In this document: one piece after another, positions 1-11,522 of the stretch
Layout: each line of letters opens with the position of its first letter
Position numbering within the stretch: position 1 is the first letter of the stretch
NCBI GenBank assembly: GCA_018287875.1
Contig: JAGVVL010000001.1
Location: 1,612,001-1,676,000 of the forward strand
Source of the DNA: Nigrospora sphaerica
Taxonomy: Eukaryota > Ascomycota > Sordariomycetes > Amphisphaeriales > Apiosporaceae
Direction of reading: 5' to 3'
Length of the DNA stretch: 64,000 nt
The notes under the pieces: model-generated
Database searches by the model: none
Seen by the model: the letters and a program-made list of their open reading frames with translations, nothing else
What the model was told of the DNA's origin: nothing
Translations under genes and position numbers: made by a program

Positions 1-1
1 G

Positions 2-397
2 CTCGTGGAATACTACCGGGGCAAAGCCGACGGCGAGCGAAAAATCTCGGCCGCCATGGACGACCTGGGGCGCAAGATGGACTCGAGGTTCCGGACGTGG
101 CAAAAGTGGATGCACAACGAGCTCGAGGCCTTTGCGTTCCGGGCCCAGGAGGAGCAGGCGGTCCGACTGGAACTGTTGGAGCACGCGGAGCGACAGCTGG
201 CCGACAAGATGGCCAGTGACCAGGCCGCGTTCGAGAGAAAAGCGCTGGCGCAGCTCAAGTGGCTCATCATAGTGGTTTCGGAACGGAATAGTATGTTGGT
301 GGATGCGGAAGCCGATGAGTTGATCAACGGCCGCGACTCTGGCGCTCTGTTCTCTGAAAATGACCTGGACCTCGAGCTCGGCGTTCTGGATTCCTAA
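2..397 (+). CDS. Unrecognised protein, 3' fragment (5' end outside window)
   Basis: The reading frame is open from the first complete codon at position 2 to a TAA ending at 397, giving about 131 C-terminal residues. The start lies upstream of the window, because no ATG precedes the charged N-terminal stretch and the frame stays open to the edge. The fragment is rich in Glu, Lys, Arg and Gln and looks alpha-helical, possibly coiled coil, for its first 90 residues. A short hydrophobic run (LKWLIIVV) and an acidic tail (ENDLDLELGVLDS) follow. I do not recognise the family. Coding status rests on frame length, helical composition and low Cys/Trp content, so confidence is moderate. Confidence 0.55.
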   Translation, partial: LVEYYRGKADGERKISAAMDDLGRKMDSRFRTWQKWMHNELEAFAFRAQEEQAVRLELLEHAERQLADKMASDQAAFERKALAQLKWLIIVVSERNSMLVDAEADELINGRDSGALFSENDLDLELGVLDS

Positions 398-631
398 GAA
401 ATGACGTGATATTGGGGGGAGGGGGAGCGATGGTAGTATAGGCTAAATGGCTCTTGGTATAGGGCTGGACTTTCAGGTAGCTGTTACAGACTAGAACAGT
501 ATACCAAGACCGGCATCTTTGTTTATGAGTCTCGTTACCGAAAGGGGCACACCTCTAAATCGTGCGGATTACATGCTGTGAACATTTTCTTCGCCCCATG
601 TAGCCTGGTGGGTCCGAGGGGCATGAGAAAG

Positions 632-2134
632 CTAATAATAAGACCGAGCACTGTCGCTGCGGTAGTGCTCTTGCGTCCCTGGAAAGGCACCGACAGGACC
701 TGACCTGATAGCTTTTCCCTCATCGTCAGAGCTCGAACCGCCGCGGCCGTAATCATCATCCTGGTCAGGCGGGGCGCGCATGGCCTCCAAGGATTCTCGG
801 CTGAGTTGCGGGGCCTCGTACGGCTTGATGCTATGAATCTCCCGGCCAGATGGGAGACCGGCGAGCAGAGAGGCAGGCGGGGGGACAATCTGGGTCATCA
901 TCTGGAGTAGCAAATTAGCATTATTACATTGGGCCAACATGGGCGCGGGGGTCACACGCACAGTATCGTTCATCTTGGCCCATTTCTCCGTCAGCATCTC
1001 GATGACACGGGTTTCTTCCAGTTTGCCGCCGTCGGCTCCCCACCCGGCACCCCTCTCGACCTTCCTGTCCTCTCTCTTGCCCGACCACTCCTTCTTCATC
1101 CGGCTCAAGCTGAGCCCCTTCTTGGCCTCTTTCGGCTCGACACCCAGTTCCTGGAGGCCGCACTGCAGCCAGCCCAGCGCGGTTCCCGTCTGCCCCGAGA
1201 GCTCGGCGTCGATACCGAAGAAGCGGCAGGCTTTGGCCCGGCTGGTGCTCCGCAGGTCCTCGACGTAGCGAACGAGGCCGTCGTTGATCTTCGGAACCCC
1301 CTTGGTGGTGGCCTTGGTCAAGGCCGATGCCTGGGCTGCATGATCGGCGGCGGCCAGGCACAAACGGGCAAACAGGTGGGCCCGGACCTTGGGGATATCC
1401 TGTGCTTTGTACATCCACTCCGTGTCGTTCTTGTTGCGGTCTTGCGCCACGAGTGCCGGGTAGGGATCATCCTTGAGCACGGCTAGGAGAGTGGCCTCGG
1501 CCAGCGCTAAGGAGGCCAGGGCGCGTGCCGTGGCTGCCGAGATGTCGGCACACGGGGGGCTGGTGAGGAGGCCCTCGGCGCGACGTGCCACAAAGTCGTG
1601 AACGGAAGCCGAATCTAGCAAATGCTTGGTTGCCGTCTGAATGGCCGTGGTGCGCTCCTGAGATCCGACCAGAGCGCCGGATGTGACGTACAGAGGGTGC
1701 AGGGCGGCACGGGCAAGGGCCGTGTGGGCGAAACCCAGGGCCGTCAAGGCAAAGAAAGACTCGTATTGCAAAGACTGGATCTTGACGCGAGCAGCCTCCT
1801 TGCCCGGCACGGCGTTATCGGACACAGTGGGCCTCCATTCGATGGCCGGTGTGGACAGGAGGGACACGGCGATTTGCTCGTTGTGAAGCAGGCCACGATC
1901 TAGCCCGGCCTCGACGGCAAACAGATACGGCAGGTAGCTGTTGAGGCTGCTGACGATGAAGGGGAGACTGGGCGGCTGCGAAGCCGGAGGAAGCCGCTTG
2001 TGCTTCTTCAGCGCGTCCCGGACGACCCCGCGATGAGTGCTGGCATTGAGGGGCAGAGAGGGGTGAGTCTCACAGCCAAAACTGCCGGAATATGAAAAGG
2101 ATGACGTGGTGGGGAGCACGAAGGGGAACGGCAT
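632..2134 (-). CDS. palC: pH-response regulator PalC (BRO1-domain protein)
   Basis: PalC belongs to the fungal Pal/Rim ambient-pH pathway. Its BRO1 domain docks on ESCRT-III at the plasma membrane or endosome to help activate PacC under alkaline conditions. The start [16 protein letters not shown] and the C-terminal [15 protein letters not shown] are typical of this family. The frame is open for 500 codons, but positions 902-961 have the marks of a 60-nt intron: a GTGCGT donor, a GCTAAT branch site and a CTCCAG acceptor. It has no stop and is a multiple of three. Removing it joins KMNDT directly to [13 protein letters not shown] and gives 480 residues, closer to my recollection of the family. 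The last 40 residues are acidic and serine-rich. The gene is divergent from alg6, with about 1 kb between the two starts. Confidence 0.9.
   Translation of the reverse strand: MPFPFVLPTTSSFSYSGSFGCETHPSLPLNASTHRGVVRDALKKHKRLPPASQPPSLPFIVSSLNSYLPYLFAVEAGLDRGLLHNEQIAVSLLSTPAIEWRPTVSDNAVPGKEAARVKIQSLQYESFFALTALGFAHTALARAALHPLYVTSGALVGSQERTTAIQTATKHLLDSASVHDFVARRAEGLLTSPPCADISAATARALASLALAEATLLAVLKDDPYPALVAQDRNKNDTEWMYKAQDIPKVRAHLFARLCLAAADHAAQASALTKATTKGVPKINDGLVRYVEDLRSTSRAKACRFFGIDAELSGQTGTALGWLQCGLQELGVEPKEAKKGLSLSRMKKEWSGKREDRKVERGAGWGADGGKLEETRVIEMLTEKWAKMNDTVRVTPAPMLAQCNNANLLLQMMTQIVPPPASLLAGLPSGREIHSIKPYEAPQLSRESLEAMRAPPDQDDDYGRGGSSSDDEGKAIRSGPVGAFPGTQEHYRSDSARSYY
902..961 (-). other. Probable 3n intron inside palC
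   Basis: Read on the minus strand this 60-nt segment begins GTGCGT, contains GCTAAT 13 nt before its end and finishes CTCCAG. It codes for 20 residues without a stop if retained. Those residues look out of place in PalC, and the flanking sequence joins well without them. Confidence 0.7.
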
Positions 2135-3123
2135 GGTATTGGTGTCAGCGATGCCTCGCGGGCATCACAAGCGGGGAAGGGGCGTTGAGAACGCTGGCAA
2201 GGGAGCCACCGAGGTAGATGGATGACCGATGAAGATGAATGAATCGTCAGATAGTAGTGGATTGAAACGATGCGATGCGCTTGGGTTGGGAGGACGCCTT
2301 GTAACGGCTGCCATGGAAGAAGGTTTGCTCGTCGCTCACTTGCAATTGCTGGCTTGGCAGGGTCTCGTGTCATCCACGCTCTTTGGGCGGCAACAGGGAG
2401 ATCGAATCGAGTGCGTGACTGGGCACGGCGGGGGGCTCGCAATCCGGAACGAGCATCGTGTACTTGAGCAACAAGACGGATGCCGGGGTTCTCTAATTTG
2501 CAGCGAGGGAGGAAATTCAGTTATAGTAATCACCGATTATCCGGGCAGAACATGATGATGTAGGTACCTATTAACCATAAGAGGACATGAGGTCGCTTCT
2601 AGTGCACCCTAGCGACGGGAGCGTCCTGAATACACTCACTACCTGGCAGCCACAACTCTAGCAGCCCCGGCCATTACCACCGACACCTGGAACAGGGTGG
2701 ATGTCAATGCTGGCACTGAAGCGTTCGTTCGGTCCGGGTGGTTTGACTACAAGGATCCGATCTGCACTCAGGTACCCGGTACCTGCTAACCTAGACGAAG
2801 ACCCCGGATCGTCCACGTTACATTAGCATGTACCTGCCATTGGCGAATTGAAGCCAATCTATGCGACGCCTGGCGTTTCCAACTGCCCAACTGTCCTTGC
2901 GACGGAAGCCAAAAAAATAAAAAAAAATAAAAATAAAAAGTCAACTGACTGTCAGCACTTCCCCCTTGCCCGCAGCCGGACCAGCCACGACCTGGTCCAA
3001 TCTTCCCCGCCTTGCGCCCATTTCGACCGACCGACCGTCACGGCTAACCCTCGCCGTCCACGCTCCCCCACGCTGCTCCCTGGGCCGAGATCGAACGAAC
3101 CCCCCTTCCTTGGTGACCCGATC
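2135..3123. promoter_or_regulatory. Divergent intergenic region palC/alg6
   Basis: This 989-bp space lies between two divergent ATGs and must hold both promoters. It has an A-rich run (about 2910-2940, AAAAAATAAAAA-like) around 190 bp before the alg6 start, followed by a C-rich leader. I see no convincing ORF or RNA gene. Confidence 0.45.
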
Positions 3124-4967
3124 ATGGCAACGCCCACGGCTCACAAGCCCAGGCGCAAGGCGACCAAGAAGCCCGGCGTATCCGATGTCGTCGTCGCAAA
3201 ACCCGAGGCCCTCATCCGGACGCCCTCTTTCCCCCTCGCAGCTTTCCTCTGGCCCGCCCGTGGCTCCGTCTCGCAATGGGAGGTTCTGCCGCTGGTCCTC
3301 ATGGCCGTCGGCCTGTTCAGATGGGCCGCCGGTCTCTGGGGATACTCTGGTACGGATGAGCTCGGCCTCACCCTGGGCGTTAGCCCGGTACTGCTCGGAA
3401 CGCTAATTCGGCCGGTGTAGGCTTCCAGAAACCGCCCATGTACGGCGACTACGAGGCGCAGAGGCACTGGATGGAAATCACGACACACCTGCCCGTCTCC
3501 CAGTGGTACTTCCACGACCTCGAGTGGTGGGGTCTCGACTACCCGCCCCTGACGGCCTATCACAGCTGGCTGTTGGGCAAGGCCGGCGCCTACATCGATC
3601 CGGCCTGGTTCGCTCTACCCACCTCGCGCGGCCTTGAGGACCCCAACTTGAAGATCTTCATGAGGGCGACCGTCATTGTGTCCGAGTACTTGATCTACAT
3701 CCCCGCCGCCGTTGTCTTCGTCAGGCGCTTCAGCCGGCTCTTTGGGGTCGCCCAGTGGCCGGCCTGGGTGGCTTTGGTGGCCATTCTCATGCAGCCTTCT
3801 ACCATACTGATCGACCACGTTCACTTCCAGTATAACACGGTGATGCTGGGCTTTGTTCTCGCCAGCATGTCGAGCATGGTCGCCGGCCGCTACATGTGGG
3901 CCTCGGTCTTCTTTGTAGCGGCGCTGGGCTTCAAGCAGATGGCTCTCTATTACGCACCGGCTGTTTTCTCTTTCCTCCTGGGCAGTTGCGTATTCCCCCG
4001 TATCAACGTTGGGCGCTTCCTTGGCATCGCCGGTGCTACCTTGGCCTCGTTTGCCGTCCTGGTGCTCCCAATAGTCGTGGGCACCCTGTACGATGCGAGC
4101 CGCGGCATCCGCTCACGACCGGATCTGGATGGCCCGCCGCCCCCTTTGCCCATCCTGCCTCAAGCCGCCGAGTTTCTCGACACGGATGCCGTCTACTACC
4201 CAGTGGTTGAGCAGGCAGCCCAGATGGTCCATCGAATTTTCCCCTTTGCGCGCGGACTGTTCGAGGACAAGGTTGCCAACTTCTGGTGTGCGGCCAACGT
4301 GGTCATCAAGCTCCGGCACTACCCTACCGAGCTGCTCCAGCGCGCATCGCTGGTGGCTACTCTCGCTGCGATTGCTCCGGCTAATCTTGTCTTGTTCTTG
4401 CGACCCCGCAAAGAGGTCCTCCCGTACGCCTTTGCTGCGACTGCTTGGGGCTTCTTCATGTTCAGCTACCAGGTCCACGAGAAGAGCGTGCTGCTTCCGC
4501 TGTTGCCCATGACGGTCCTCCTTGCCGGGAAGCAAGGTCTTGGGAAGGATATCCGAGCCTGGGTGGGCTTCGCCAATCTTTTGGGCGCCTGGACCATGTT
4601 TCCTTTGTTGGGGCGTGTCAACTTGATGGTGCCGTATGCCGTCTTGACGCTTCTTTGGGCCTACTTGTTGGGACTGCCGCCGATATCGACCAGTGCCTAC
4701 TTCCAGGAGGGACAGAACGCTTTTGTTCAATGGGGCACGGCCATCATCCACGGTGCTTTCTACATCGCCATGTTGGTTTGGCACGTTGCGGAGCGCTTTG
4801 TCATGCCTCCGCCTGACAAGCCGGACTTGTGGGTTGTCGCCAATGTGGGCGTGGGCGCCGCTGGGTTTTCCTTGTGCTACATCTGGTGTGTGTGGAAAGC
4901 CATCGTGGAGGGCGGGTTTCTCACAAGCCAGCAAAAGACGTCAAAAAGCAAGCCCAAGAGCCAGTGA
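3124..4967 (+). CDS. alg6: Dolichyl-P-Glc:Man9GlcNAc2-PP-dolichol alpha-1,3-glucosyltransferase (ALG6)
   Basis: Alg6 adds the first glucose to the lipid-linked N-glycan precursor in the ER lumen, using dolichyl-phosphate glucose. Exons are 3124-3349 and 3421-4967. The 71-nt intron has a GTACGG donor, a GCTAAT branch site and a GTGTAG acceptor. The spliced product is 590 residues. Splicing creates the family motif YSGFQKPPMYGD, followed by EAQRHWMEITTHLP, WYFHDLEWWGLDYPPLTAY and, later, QMVHRIFPFARGLFEDKVANF. These distinguish Alg6 from Alg8, which has a different HxxW segment. About ten hydrophobic segments follow a short basic cytosolic N-terminus (HKPRRKATKK), as expected for a GT-C multi-membrane enzyme. 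The start at 3124 is the first in-frame ATG that gives a compact basic N-terminus before the first membrane segment. Confidence 0.94.
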
Positions 4968-7914
4968 GGGAGGAGGCCGAGGATGGAGGCAGATGAACGA
5001 AAAGCTCGACAGGAGTGCAAGTCAAGGCATGATCCGTGCCGAGGGACAATGAGATAGATGCCTATCTCCGGAGTTTCTTGGCTGGGTAGCCGATAAGGGC
5101 GCTGCCCGTGGAGGCCAAAAGATACGGCCTCCTCGACGATAACGCCGTTACCAACCCTGGAGTTACTGATGGTTGGAAACGGGCTGCGTACCACCCACAG
5201 TCGCTTGCCTACAACGCAGCAGCACAAGTAGTAGTGACACAGATGGGCCTAACGACAATGATCGTAGGGCGCGCGCGTTGTCTGGCGCTCGTCGTCTACT
5301 ACGCGGCTTCGCAGACCAAGTTGAACGGTACCGTTGGACTGGTGACCTGTCTCCTTTATTCTCGCCACCGGGGGGGCTAAGAACAATGGGCTCCACCAAT
5401 ATAATGCGATCCAAAGACACTTTTCGCCCAAACCCCCGTTCTTCAGTGGGTGAAGACATGAATGCAAAATTGAACATGTACATACTTAGCTAGGTATCTG
5501 GCCTCTGCTTTACGGGGACTGGACACTCATGAAGAAACAGGTGGTGGTATTTGTAAATCGGTACCCCTCCCGCTGCCTCCGCCATCATGGGCAGGAGAGG
5601 CGGAAGGTAAATGTGACCTCTCGGTAAACCCGAGGCTGGAGAGGCTAATTGAATGTCAACTTTCAGTTATGACGGTTGTAGAGCCAAACTGGCCATACCG
5701 CCATGTTGTGCGCGGGCCCCCGTGAGACCAAAACGGAACTTGGCTACACCTGGTGACGGCAGCGCTTCCCCCGAAAAAGGCCCACATGTAGTTTTAGCAC
5801 GAGTCGTAGAATGTTTGCAGAAGATGGTAGTACCGGCCTAGGAACAGGGGCGATCCGTACCGGGGGGTAGCAGCAGCGGCAGCAGCGGGCGTCGGGATAG
5901 GTGGAGAGGTCTGATCATCAAGAGGTGGCTGACAGCGTGAGCCGCAATAGTAAGGGCGGCAGGTATCCTATGCTGATTCCTCTCTGCCCCTACGAATACG
6001 TAGCGATGGTCGCCAAGGGACAGACGGATTACTCAGATTTCGATGTTTCTATTTCGGGGGGAGGGCGTGTGGGTTCTGGCAGTGCCCCAAGCTTTTCCCG
6101 AGCTGGTCTAACTCTGGAGGCGGCTCTTAGCGACGGTACCGTGACAACATGAGCCGGCTGGCTGTGGCATGCACACCGTGATGCGTCGGCGGCTGTGGTG
6201 TCGGCATCCTATAGGCGAAGCAGCTTCCGTCTTGTAGATTCCATCAGGGTGGTCGGGGCATCGAGGCCAGAGTGGCACCCAGTAGCCGGTGGAAAGGAGC
6301 CCTGTGCTCGGTACTCGTGGTGGGAGGAAGGGGTAAAGAGACGGACAAGGAGCCCTGCATCCATGTCCAAAACGGGTGGAGAGCGGGTGACAGAAAAGTG
6401 CCGTTGCGCTGGGCAGCCCTGCCCGCTTCTTTACGAAGAGGAGGCACGACGAGGTAAGCAAAAGCTGGCAGGCCCTCTTGCAGCGCGGCTACTTACTCTA
6501 AGAGGTACGTAGGTACATGGATACCTACCTGCTTTCCATACTTGCCTAGTTCGTCTAAACGGAACCTCCATGGTGCCACCTGTGCTCTTCGAGGACAATT
6601 GAAGCAGCAGCAGCAGCAGCAGCAGCAGCCCTTGGCAACGATTTGAACCCCAGACAAGCTGCCTACTTGGACACTCAAAGTAGCTAGGTACGTACTTCCG
6701 AAAGTATGCTTACTTTTTACCTACATACTACCTACCTTATCACGTTGATGGGACGTCATGATTTATTTGGACCCGGGAAGGCACAACCGGTAGGGGCAAA
6801 TGCGCATGTAAGATGTTGGTAGGTACTCGTACAAGCCTGTTGGGCCCGCGCCGGCTGTCTGAGTGTGTGAATTGCAGGGAGTGAGGCGTCCACATAGAGC
6901 GCCAGTTGTTGCGTCCTAGCAATGCGTGGCAATACCACTACTGCGTCCTGACCTTTGACTGGCGAAACCGAGGCTCGGGTTTGACTTTGGTCATCCTAGG
7001 TTTTGGCCAGTCGCGGGTCTCAGTTCGAGGTAGGGATCCAGGTACCAGGGCCACATGAGGCGTGAGTAGGGGTTAGGTGTATACCATGCCGTACGAAGGG
7101 GGTGGGCGCGTCTAGTATGCAGCAAGAGCTCCGTTGCGTGGGATGTGGGATAGGTGGTACTCGACCTGCCCGTAATGGGATGTACTCGGGGCCGGTCCAG
7201 TCAGCAGCAGCTTCCCGCTAGCGATCGACCTGCCGCACTTTCGCCCTTGAGGACACGGTTGTGCCCAGCCCAGCCCAGCCCCGTAGAGGTCGAGCCGTAT
7301 GGGATTCCGTCGGTCCAGCATCCACCACTGGTACATGCGCACGCAGCCTTCATCTATTGCCCGAACTTGAGGTCATTGACCGTTTGCCCTTGGGCCTCTG
7401 CCAGCGGCGAGCATTTCCCCCAACTGAGTACGAGACAGCTTTACCTCTTCGAGCATCCATTGGTCGGTAGCCCAGGTCCCGCTGCCACCCTTATTGCCCC
7501 GTGTAGTATGTAAGTACTCGAGGTACTTGTTTACATGCCTACTTGCCCGTTCTTCCCACCTCCATGCACCCGTTTCGGAGATAGCTGCGTGTGCACTTCC
7601 CATCCCATAAAACCACCTGGCCACGCCGTCGCTCCGCCCACCCCCATCTTGCCAGCTTCACCTCGCCTTTCCGTTCTTTGCCCTGTTCCAGCAACAGCCC
7701 GACCTGCCTTGCTCTGACTGACCTGTGCTGGCCCCGACCAGACCAGAACCGCCAGTCCCGCTCTCCCTGTGTCGGTGTTCTCTTTTTTCCTTGACCGGCG
7801 CTGCCGCCAAACCCCTCTCCCGCCTTTGGCCCTCCCTTTTACCAAACACCCGTGCCAGCCTCACGCGCCCCCGAGCCGAAAGCCACGAAGCCCTTGTTAC
7901 GACACATTGTCAAG
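4968..7914. other. Long intergenic region
   Basis: About 2.9 kb contain no ORF with recognisable protein content. The region holds a GCA microsatellite (6604-6629), short GTAC/TACCTA-rich stretches around 6500-6740, and from about 7535 a pyrimidine-rich tract leading into the SURF4-like gene. That tract is a common promoter/leader pattern in filamentous fungi. Confidence 0.5.
6604..6629 (+). repeat. (GCA)n microsatellite
   Basis: A perfect GCA run of nearly nine units. The overlapping minus-strand frame would read polycysteine and there is no coding context, so it appears to be a non-coding microsatellite. Confidence 0.9.
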
Positions 7915-9062
<1,148 letters not shown>

Positions 9063-11522
9063 GCGCAGACCAAAAAGGAGAGCACATGGATGCCCGAGGC
9101 CCACGTGCCTTCTTACGACAGTAGCAACATGTGCGCGGTTATCGGCCAGCGCGCATTGCCTGGCGTCAAGGGATCTGAACTGGAGTCCGATCTACGCTTT
9201 CCACTTGGACGGACGGGTCGAAACTGCGCTTTGCATGGTATGGTGGTGGATCTGGCAAAAAGGCAGCCATGCTGCCGGGGTCGGCGAATCGAGCGCGGCC
9301 CTCGCTCCCATGATCGGGGTGTCAACATAAAGTAAAATGCTGCACGGTTTAAAAATGATGCACGAACTTCCCACACACGTCGCCGTACTGCTGCTATACT
9401 GTGTCGGTCAATCAAGTCGACCATTCTCTTGCGGGTTCAAGGCCACTCGTCTTTATTTGACTTGGGCCAAGCTTGCCCTTGTGCAAACACGAAAAGGCAG
9501 GACAAGGATTGGGCGGCTCGGACGCGTTGACAGGCAAGGTTGTTTTTGCCCCGGAATGCTCGAAAGGGGCGAACTAGAGTTTGGCCGAAGTCGGCAAGGT
9601 GCTCTGGGCTCTTGCGCCTCGGGTCGGATGCCTTGCGCAAGACGGTGCAAATTGGGCTGTCTTGAGCATGGACGGCCACTGGGCAAACGACAGTCACCGG
9701 TTGAAGAATACCAAGGAAGAGGAGCAAGACTGGAGCGAGTAGCAGACAGTCCACAGCACAGGACCTATTGAAAACAAGGCATTCGCCCGAGGCCGTGCAG
9801 TACTTTTCCCCCTGCACCGACCATCATCTGCCTTGCCAGTCAGCGGGCTTGCTCTGGCACGTTCCTTTGCCGACGACAGTGACCACGTATCCGAACGTGG
9901 GCGACGACCCCCGCTTAATCGGTAGAACAGTCGGTTTGGGAGGGAACGAAGCGTCTTGAACGGTCCGGTGGCCGGCGTACTTCGAAGTACTTGGGTCAAC
10001 GCGCGGCGCCGCTCACTCGGCCGGGGGTGGAGACGCCGGCGCCGCCCGCCCCCGTCGACGCCCACGCCACGCACGGCGGTCCGCACATGCCGCCCACCGG
10101 CGGCCACGGGGTGTCGAGCCCGAACACGAGCGTGGCGCCGTCGCAGTGGACCGTCCGTCCTCGGTCTTGTTGGTGACGACCGGGGCTCCCCGAAACACAC
10201 GGCGGCCCGTAGAGGCGCGCCGTCGTGGGTTCCACCTGGTCGCCCCCGCCACGGGCCCGTGTACATATTCCTGGGTCGTCTGTTCCGGCTCTCCCACACG
10301 GCGGCATTCGGCTGAAGCACATGAATGTGGAAGCTTGAGGGAACGAAGCAGGGCAGAGCGAGGCGGTATGGGGGCGGACACGCGGGAGAGGAGGCTGGCG
10401 GGAGTATGGAGCGAAGACCGGGGGGGTAAAGGGACGTTTTCAGGCCCGAAAGGGGCTGGTCAGGGGCTGGTCCGGGGCCAAATGGCCCACCCCGAGACAA
10501 CGTCGGCGCCGCAAAGCTGCTGTAGGAAGGTCCCAGGGGCCGAGGGGCCGACGTGCCAAGCGCAACCACGCGTCTCGTCGCCACTGCGCCGATGCCCTTA
10601 TGGCACACCGTTGGGATTCCCGTGGGCGCCGGCGGAAGGGGAAGGAGAGAACGTGTTGCTTTTTCTGCCTACGCACAGCAGGCTTAGCCGGTCTACTGAC
10701 TGAAGGGGCCGCCCATCAGATTGGCATCAGGGGCCATGAGCGACGGGCGTCTCGGGAAGTCGGAGACGCCTGGCCGTCTTTCCCTTTTCCTTCCGCGGCG
10801 GGATAGCAGCGTCGCCTCGGCCTTTCAAGGGAAAGGCGTGAGGGAACGTCGTGTAAGTGGGTTTGCCCGTCGTGTGCCCGGGGACTCCTTCGCACAGCGG
10901 ACCTGAGCCGGCAGCTGGCAATCGGCCCGTCGTACATGTACAACATTGTGCGCTCTCCTTCCTCCAGGCCAAACCTCTTTTCAGCCGCGCCGCGCTTCGT
11001 TTATCCACCCCCTCTGGTTTATTGGGGGCGCACTTTTCCGCCGCCGGGAGATCGCCCGTATGGTGCCCCATATGTATATTTGCTTATCCTCAGCGCTTTG
11101 CCCCCTCGGTGTCTGCGCGCGAGGGGCAGGGGGCGCCGGGGCGCGTCTGAAACCGCGAGCGGTTCATCTGTCGAGATCCCAAAAAGAAGGGATACCGATC
11201 AAAAGAGGAAGACTATGCCGTGAGCAGGCAGATCGTCGTAGGAAACATTTCCAGGCTCAAGCATGGTGTGCCTTGCTGGCCTTTGACCCCCTGCGCGCGA
11301 AGCCTAGTTAGTGCATATCCCCCATCCCCCCCCCCCCCCCCCCCGTTTCGTTTCTTCCCTTCTTGCGGTGAACCCGCCCACGTGTGCCCACGTAGCCGAC
11401 AGCCATCGCGTCTCTTTTTGGGGTGGAATTTGTTCCCCTCTTCCGCCCTCCCCGTTTTTCGGAGAGTGAAGACGCGGCGCCTTCCAACAAAAAACATCAA
11501 ATTAACCTCCCCCCTTTGCGGA
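9063..11522. other. Long intergenic region with GC-rich island
   Basis: About 2.5 kb have no gene I can support. Positions 10000-10270 are extremely GC-rich and open in several frames, but none reads like a known protein. A run of 19 cytosines sits at 11326-11344, about 180 bp before the HeLo-gene start. Confidence 0.4.

Noticed and set aside
2350..2360. Single CTTGGC (reverse of the PacC-type GCCAAG) upstream of palC
   Set aside because: One 6-bp match is expected by chance in a region of this size.
6632..6665. GTTCAAAT-like T-loop on the minus strand, possible tRNA
   Set aside because: The arms around the loop do not pair and no A-box or acceptor stem is visible.
9694..10608. 304-codon minus-strand frame
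   Set aside because: Pro/Arg/Gly-rich sequence without domain signal, in a GC-rich stretch where all frames stay open. It looks like composition-driven chance.
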